This document shows positions 58,094 to 64,000 of a stretch of DNA of 64,000 nt, piece after piece. Below the pieces are notes generated by a model, which was not told the DNA's origin, did not search any database, and saw only the letters and a program-made list of their open reading frames with translations. The stretch is from Xenopus tropicalis. Taxonomy: Eukaryota; Chordata; Amphibia; Anura; Pipidae. The position numbers were made by a program, and so were the translations under genes. Every line of letters starts with the position of its first letter. The first letter of the stretch is position 1. The stretch covers positions 3,441,133-3,505,132 of the forward strand of contig NC_030683.2 of the NCBI RefSeq assembly GCF_000004195.4, written 5' to 3'.

Positions 58094-59395
58094 TTAAAGG
58101 ACAACTAAACCCCCAGAATGAATACGTAACCAACAGACAGTTTATATTATATTAAGTGGCCTATTAAAGAATCTCCCCAAACTGGAATATATATATCAGT
58201 AAATATTGCCCTTTTACATCCTTTCCCTTGAGCCGCCATTTAGTGATGGGCTGTGTGCCCCCTCAGAGATCAGCTGACAGGAAGTGATGCAGCTCTAACT
58301 GTAACAGGAAGTAGTGTGGGAGCAAAAGGCAGAACTCTGCCCATTCATTGGCTGATGGGGCCTAGCATGTATGTGTGCCTTGGCTTGTTTGTGTGCACTG
58401 TGACTCCTATGATCCCAGGGGGCGGCCCTTAGTACTTAAAATGGCAGTTTTCTAATTAGGATTACCCAATAGCATATACAGGTATAGGACCCGTTATCCA
58501 GAATGCTCGGGACCAAGGGTATTCCAGATAAGGGATCTTTCTGTAATTTGGATCTCCATAGTTTAAGTCTACTAAAAAATCTGTATAACATTAATTAAAC
58601 ACATTAGGATTGTTCTGCCCCCAATAAGGGGTAATTATATCTTAGTTGGGATCAAGTACAGGTACTGTTTTATTATTACAGAGAAAAGGGAATCATTTAA
58701 CCATTAAATAAACCCAATAGGGCTGTTCTGCCCCAATAAGGGGTGATTATATCTTAGTTGGGATCAAGTACAGGTACTGTTTTATTATTACAGAGAAAAG
58801 GGAATCATTTAACCATTAAATAAACCCAATAGGGCTGTTCTGCCCCAATAAGGGGTAATTATATCTTAGTTGGGATCAAGTACAGGTACTGTTTTATTAT
58901 TACAGAGAAAAGGGAATCATTTAACCATTAAATAAACCCAATAGGGCTGTTCTGCCCAATAAGGGGTAATTATATCTTAGTTGGGATCAAGTACAGGTAC
59001 TGTTTTATTATTACAGAGAAAGGGAATCATTTAACCATTAAATAAACCCAATAGGGCTGTTCTGCCCCAATAAGGGGTAATTATATCTTAGTTGGGATCA
59101 AGTACAGGTACTGTTTTATTATTACAGAGAAAAGGGAATCATTTAACCATTAAATAAACCCAATAGGGCTGTTCTGCCCCAATAAGGGGTAATTATACCT
59201 TAGTTGGGATCAAGTACAGGTACTGTTTTATTATTACAGAGAAAAGGGAATCATTTAACCATTCTGGATAATGGGTTTCCGGACAAGTATATTTATATGA
59301 AAATGGTTTATTTAGATGAAGTTTTACATATGAGCTGTTTATGCAATATATTTGTATAGAGACCTACATTGTTTGGGGGTTTAGTTTCCCTTTAA
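58094..59395. mobile_element. TTAA-flanked Kolobok/T2-type MITE hosting a second MITE
   Basis: TTAA at 58094-58097 is followed by aggacaactaaacccccag; the other end reads ctgttt-like 'tgggggtttagtttcccttt' up to TTAA at 59392-59395. Ends are inverted with few mismatches and TTAA target sites, as for Kolobok/T2 elements. The interior holds the 58477-59290 element and, to its left, about 380 bp of host element sequence. Confidence 0.82.
58477..59290. mobile_element. MITE with internal 112-bp tandem units (copy D), nested
   Basis: Left end tacaggtataggacccgtta with the intact arm (ctcgggaccaagggtattcc); right end ataatgggtttccggacaag. Six units with marker gatcaagtacaggtactg. One unit has lost a C and another an A in homopolymers; otherwise near-identical. 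Confidence 0.87.
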
Positions 59396-60329
59396 ACACA
59401 TCTAGGCAGTAGAAACGGATGAAACATATATCTATTCCTTCCCGGGGTAGCGCAGGTAACATACGAGGCATTACCAGTGTATGAGGAGTAACATTTGGGA
59501 GCTTGTAGCGAGTCGGAAGAACATAAATATTGGGAAAATGTCTTTTGTTCTTCGCCGTTCTCATTAGAAATGATAATACCGGCGCTTGATTACACTCTCC
59601 TGTTATTTCTATATGATGATATATGATGAAAGCCGTATCAATGTTACAAAAGACCACGTAGATATTCCTCTGCTTCCAGCCACTTTCATATTGCAAATAA
59701 TGCCGCACTTTAAAGGATGAATTGTGCTCTCAATTTCCCCAGAATAATATTGCGGGGAAACTTTAATACATTTATCTCTCGAGGCTGCGGCTCTACCGAC
59801 CGAGGCTCTTTTTTTCGTTACATTTTCTCGCTTTGTACCCGGGAAAAAGAAAAAAAAAAAAAAACGGTTCTGATCCTTCGTGTCAAACACACCGAACGCC
59901 GACGTCCTTACCAGACGCAAATATTGGCTAAATCTGTCATCGTGGATTCGGTATAAATGTATTAAAAGCGCTACGGGCAAGTGTGGCTGAGCGGCTGAGG
60001 AAGGGTTAGAATTGTTATGTTATCCTGTGTGATTGGGGCAGCCATTACCCTGGGGCGGGGTAAATCTAAAGTAGCCAATCACTGTATAATAAATAATTGG
60101 CTTTTAAATATGATATGAACAATGGACCAATTTGGCAGTTTATCTTCCCTTGTATGAGCACCCTCAACGGCCAGATTGGGCATTGGGTTGACCCAACGTA
60201 AAGATTTCATATGGCCCTATATCCGAATAAAAATTTCAAGGCAAAGGCAATGTTCCAATGATGTTGTACGGGACTAATAAACCCTATTCGGCTTATGTCT
60301 CACAGAGGTTAGTAGCTGCTACTTGTTGC
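59396..60329. other. Mostly unique sequence, no gene recognised
   Basis: Complex between 59440 and 59990 with CpGs (ctctcgaggctgcggctcta) and an A-run at 59851-59864. Candidate regulatory DNA only. No exon. Confidence 0.35.
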
Positions 60330-61375
60330 TGGGTTGCTGACTTGATTGGGTTCTATAGGACTATTATGGCCCCAGAGCAAACAGTAAGACCCAATGGTGG
60401 CCAGGTAAATAGCTGTAAGGAATCTCCCTACTGACCTTCATGGAAATGTGTGGCTCTAATGTAGCAAAAGTGATGTTAACAATAACATAGAGACTTGATT
60501 GGGTTCTATAGGACTATTATGGACCAATAGCAAATGGTAAGAGCCAACGGTGGCCAAGTTAGTAGCTGTAAGGAATCTCCCTACTGACCTTCATGGAAAT
60601 GTGTGGCTCTAATGTAGAAAAACTGATATTCTTATTAACATAAAGACTTGATTGGGTTCTACAGGACTATTATGGCCCCAGAGCAAACAGTAAGACCCAA
60701 TGGTGGCCAGGTAAATAGCTGTAAGGAATCTCCCTACTGACCTTCATGGAAATATGTGGCTCTAATGTAGCAAAACTGATGTCATTATTAACATACAGAC
60801 TTGATTGCTATGGGCCATAATAGTCCTATAAAACCCAATCAAGTCTGTATATTAATAATAACATCAGTTTTGCTACATTAAAGCCACACATTTCCATGAA
60901 GGTCAGTAGGGAGATTCCTTATAGCTACTTCCTAGCCACTATTGGGTCTTACGGTTTGCTATGGGCCATAATAGTCCTATAGAACCTAAACAGTAAGACC
61001 CAATAGTGGCCAGGAAGTAGCTATAAGGAATCTCGCTATTGACCTTCACAGAAATGTGTGGCTCTAATGTAGCAAAACTGATACTATTAGCATACAGACT
61101 TCATTGGGTTCTATAGGACTATTATGGTCTCACAGCAAACAGTAAGACCCAGTGGTGGCCAGGAAGTAGCAATAAGGAATCTCCCTACCGACCTTCATGG
61201 AACTGTGTGGCTCTTATGTGGCTCTATTAACATACAGACTTAACTGGGTTCTATAGGACTATTATGGCCCCAGAGCAAACAGTAAGACCCAATGGCGACC
61301 AGGCCGTAAGGAATCTCCCTACTGACCTTCAGGGAAATGTGTGGCTTTAATGTAGCAAAACCGATTCTTATTAAA
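60330..61375. repeat. About 150-bp tandem repeat (6-7 copies) with one inverted segment
   Basis: Marker gggttctataggactattat recurs near 60348, 60498, 61108 and 61249. Marker ggaatctccctactgacctt recurs on the plus strand. From about 60805 to 60985 the sequence is in the opposite orientation (gggccataatagtcctata, aaggtcagtagggagattcc). Copies are diverged, so the array is older than most others here. Confidence 0.9.
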
Positions 61376-62609
61376 CGGCCGTCTCATCTTTAGTCAAACT
61401 GGATGAGCCAATCAGGCAATCTGAACCGACAGACTATCCACTGCGGGGGTAATTAAAATGCATGAATTTTATCCCTTTCTTATCTAAACAGATTCTAATC
61501 GCTATCGTTTCCCACAAACTGAAAGACTTTTCCGGAATAACTGAAACACACCGAGGCCCCCTCGTCAGATCGTGCCGTAATTCATATCAATAATGTCCTC
61601 CGAGTCGGAATCATTAACATTCCGCACAATAGGCCGTTAAGCGGTTGCCAGGCAACAATCTGAAACACCTCTCTCGACACTTTCTCGATACATCTCTCTT
61701 TCGGGGTTCCTATCCGTTTCTCCATCTGTTCGTACAATAAGTGAAACAAGTTGCTCGGGGTTCTTTGGGGCGGAAGAACGCGGCTCGTCAGGCGAGGAGA
61801 AAGGGGAGCGTTTGAGAGAAAAATATGTATTTTGTGTAATCGCGGCTCGGCTTTTTGTGTATTTTTTCTCTTTTCAAACCCGTGAATGAAACGAGGGCCA
61901 TTTTTTTTTTTCTTTTTTGGAAAGTGAGCTTTAAAGGCAGAAGCGAGACGGGAGGGGAGAAGGAGCTAGAACAGCACTCACCTCTTCACGTAATTTTATC
62001 AACTGCACCGCCGCGAAAGCATGAAGAGAAGGGGGGGGGGAAGATAAAAAGGAGAGAAATGGCAGGGAAGAGAGATCAGTTGTGTGACAGGGTACAGAAT
62101 TAACATTGACAATTTATCTGTTTACATGTTTAGCATTTAGAAATCACAGACAAACACATTAAAAGGAGCTAAAGAGACTACACGCGGGGCTTTGCTTTCT
62201 CTCGAGCGACTAAAGATCACTTTCTCCCACTGTCACATTAAACAAAGGGAATAGTTCACGATTCTCTTTTCAAACCAACATCTGAGGCTCCGTCATCGAG
62301 CGGAAGGGAACGGCTTGGTGGAAGGGTGCGCGACGGAAAGACAAGAGGAAGGTTCCAGCCCCCCGGATTGTCGCTTCCACCGAGTCTTTCCTCCCGTCTC
62401 GCCCGACGGCTGCCGTTAGATCTACTGACTCTCACGTTGGGTGTTCAAATGACAAAATTGTGATTAAAATCGTTGGTCGACTGTGATAAAGTCCAATATT
62501 CACAGAGAAAAGTTGCAACTGATGTTATATTATATATATTGTTATAGTTCATACTAATGAATGATAGAAGTCACACGTGAGAATTTCTACCTTTCCTACA
62601 CGGCCATAG
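61376..62609. other. Unique block, strongest candidate conserved noncoding region (61390-61740 and 61820-62280)
   Basis: Contains ttcatatcaataatgtcctc, gcgcttaa-type and ttaacattgacaatttatct motifs, a forkhead-like tgtttacatg (62117-62128), caaacaca (62151) and acaaaggg (62242). No tandem or transposon signature over about 1.1 kb, unusual for this window. No coding exon seen. Confidence 0.45.
61644..61656. promoter_or_regulatory. RFX X-box-like palindrome
   Basis: gttgccaggcaac is a near-perfect palindrome and agrees with the RFX-family X-box consensus (GTTGCC plus spacer plus GGCAAC, here spacer of one base). It lies in a unique block. Function is inferred from the motif alone. Confidence 0.5.
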
Positions 62610-63320
62610 ACTGTAAGGCAAGGTCGCCAAGTGAGCAGATCTTCTCCCTATGTGCCCACCTACAGGTGGTCAATATCGGGCTAATTAAGGCAAATTAAAA
62701 TGGCTGGCAAAGGCGCCATCTGTTCATGGACCACATCAACGAGTCAATGCGGTCCCTGAACCGATGGAAAAATCAAACCTGTCGACTGAGATCTGCCCAA
62801 TTTTAGGCCAGATATCAGTTGGGTAGGACCATCGGTGGTGCCCATACACGGGCAGATAAGCTCTCTAATCAGCCTGAAGGACCAATATCAGCAGCTAGAA
62901 TTGGCCCATGTATGGGGACCTTTAGTTTGTACTAATTTTAATTTTTTCACTTCAAGTCACAGATAACTATGCTTTCAGTTTGTAGGGTTTTCTGCTCCCG
63001 GCCATGAATACATTGCATCTCTAAAGGTGATTTCAGCTGCGATTCATGTCCTTCAGACTAATTCGGAAGCTTATCTGCCCGTGTATGGGCACCCCTAATG
63101 GGCCTACCCAACCCATATCAGGCCTAAAATTGGCCAGATCTTGATCTGGCAGGTTTATTTTTCCGTTGGATCGGGGACCGCATTGGCCTACAGTTGTAAT
63201 CCAATTGCTTGGCCTTAGGGCCAAAGGATCAAATGAGCCCAATATCGGTAGAAGATCCACTTGTTGGGCGATCTCACCAAACGAGCAAATCTCCCCGTGT
63301 ATGGCCACCTTTACACTTAT
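62610..63320. mobile_element. Inverted pair of a ~280-bp dispersed repeat
   Basis: The 62610-62935 part contains gtgcccatacacgggcagat, gcccaattttaggccaga and caatgcggtccctg. The 63045-63320 part contains the reverse complements (atctgcccgtgtatgggcac, ggcctaaaattggccag, gggaccgcattgg). The copies are about 80% alike by eye and separated by ~110 bp, forming a large potential hairpin. Confidence 0.8.
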
Positions 63321-63625
63321 GGGCTTAGGTATCAATTTTCAAGTTTGTGAATTCAAGTTTTTCTAAATCAAATAAACTCACATATCGAATTCTCATTTAT
63401 TTATTAATAAGGAAAACTTGTTTGACTAAAAAAAAAATTGAAAAATTTGGGTTTAAGAACATGGCTTGACTTTGCTTGGCACAACTCCCATTGACTTCTA
63501 TAGGAAATCGTAGGCTTTTAGATGGCAAATTTTTACATTCTTTTCTTGCACGTAATAAATACCAGGAATTCGGGTTTGTTTAGTGCAAAAACTCTAATTA
63601 CGTTTATAAATCCCCCTAATTAGTC
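63321..63625. mobile_element. Harbinger/PIF-like MITE
   Basis: Shares aataaactcacatatcgaat, ttatttattaataaggaaaa and ttgacttctatag with 52764-52990. Starts near atgggcttaggtatcaattt and ends near acgtttataaatccccctaa, degenerate inverted ends. Confidence 0.6.
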
Positions 63626-64000
63626 GCACGTGTTCATTTCAGAAACCCATAATTTTTTGTATTATTCTTTCTTAATATAAAGTCCTGCTTACACAGCATT
63701 AAGTAATGGCTACAAAATGTAGTAAATGGGCTCCTCTATTTTTCAGGGTCGGTTTGAGGGATGAGACCTTCCACCAACCCGTGTAGGAAGCAGACACTAT
63801 TACTTGTAAGGGGATTCCACCTGAACAATGAGTGTAATGTCGGTCACATTAATGGTTAATATCTACGGAGTTATTTCCAAATGGCCCCTACCCATCCAAC
63901 CCTTCCCTACTGTCTCCAACCCAACTATGGGCACCAATACACGTCAAACATTGCCCTCCCCTCCATTCTGCCCCACCCAAGTCGTGGCCTGAAGCCTATG
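63626..64000. other. Unique sequence at the window edge, no gene recognised
   Basis: Nothing repetitive or coding was recognised in the last ~375 bp. Confidence 0.45.

Overview
The window looks like intronic DNA from a clawed-frog genome (Xenopus, probably X. tropicalis). Three things point there: the dispersed repeat families (TTAA-flanked T2/Kolobok-type MITEs, and a palindromic 'acaggtatggga' MITE that carries internal tandem units), a SPIN-type hAT element, and one clearly recognisable vertebrate exon. The species call rests on repeat recognition, not on a search. It is not microbial, and there are no operons, CRISPR arrays or bacterial genes.

The only confident protein-coding segment is an 85-bp exon on the minus strand at 49539-49623. 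It encodes the start of the SNARE motif of Vti1a, a Qb-SNARE of the endosome and trans-Golgi, and has good splice sites on both sides. I found no other vti1a exon, so most or all of the remaining sequence is probably vti1a intron: at least 49 kb downstream in the gene (positions 1-49538) and at least 14 kb upstream (49624-64000). In other vertebrates VTI1A lies next to TCF7L2 in a region rich in conserved noncoding DNA. Several unique blocks here, rich in homeobox-like ATTA/TAAT motifs, look like candidate conserved elements, but this was not tested.

The dominant feature is tandem repetition. About 25 minisatellite arrays with units of 12 to about 155 bp cover roughly 40-45% of the window by my coordinates. 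Several unit families occur at two or more places: a 104-bp unit at 801-2072 and 18248-19500; a 93-bp unit at 9083-10107 and 37253-39607; a 134-bp unit with a shared ~365-bp flank at 25689-27190 and 34046-35056; and a 112-bp unit inside four separate MITE copies at 19965, 27983, 31164 and 58477. This suggests that many arrays travel on transposable elements or were seeded by them. Nearly all long open reading frames in the window come from these arrays and are not genes.

Other mobile DNA includes the 151-bp SPIN-like hAT element with a perfect 8-bp target duplication (53595-53745), two nested MITE pairs (54973-55370 inside 54762-55438; 58477-59290 inside 58094-59395), a decayed LINE reverse-transcriptase fragment (15765-16013, minus), and an inverted pair of ~280-bp repeats (62610-63320). 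A ~674-bp local duplication (50743-51158 and 51417-51817) has copied a unique, CNE-like block between GATA microsatellites. Parts of several arrays, especially 18540-19500, carry so many small deletions that uncorrected long-read sequence is a likely explanation. I see no evidence of a novel biological system; the most unusual biology is how tandem arrays relate to their MITE hosts.
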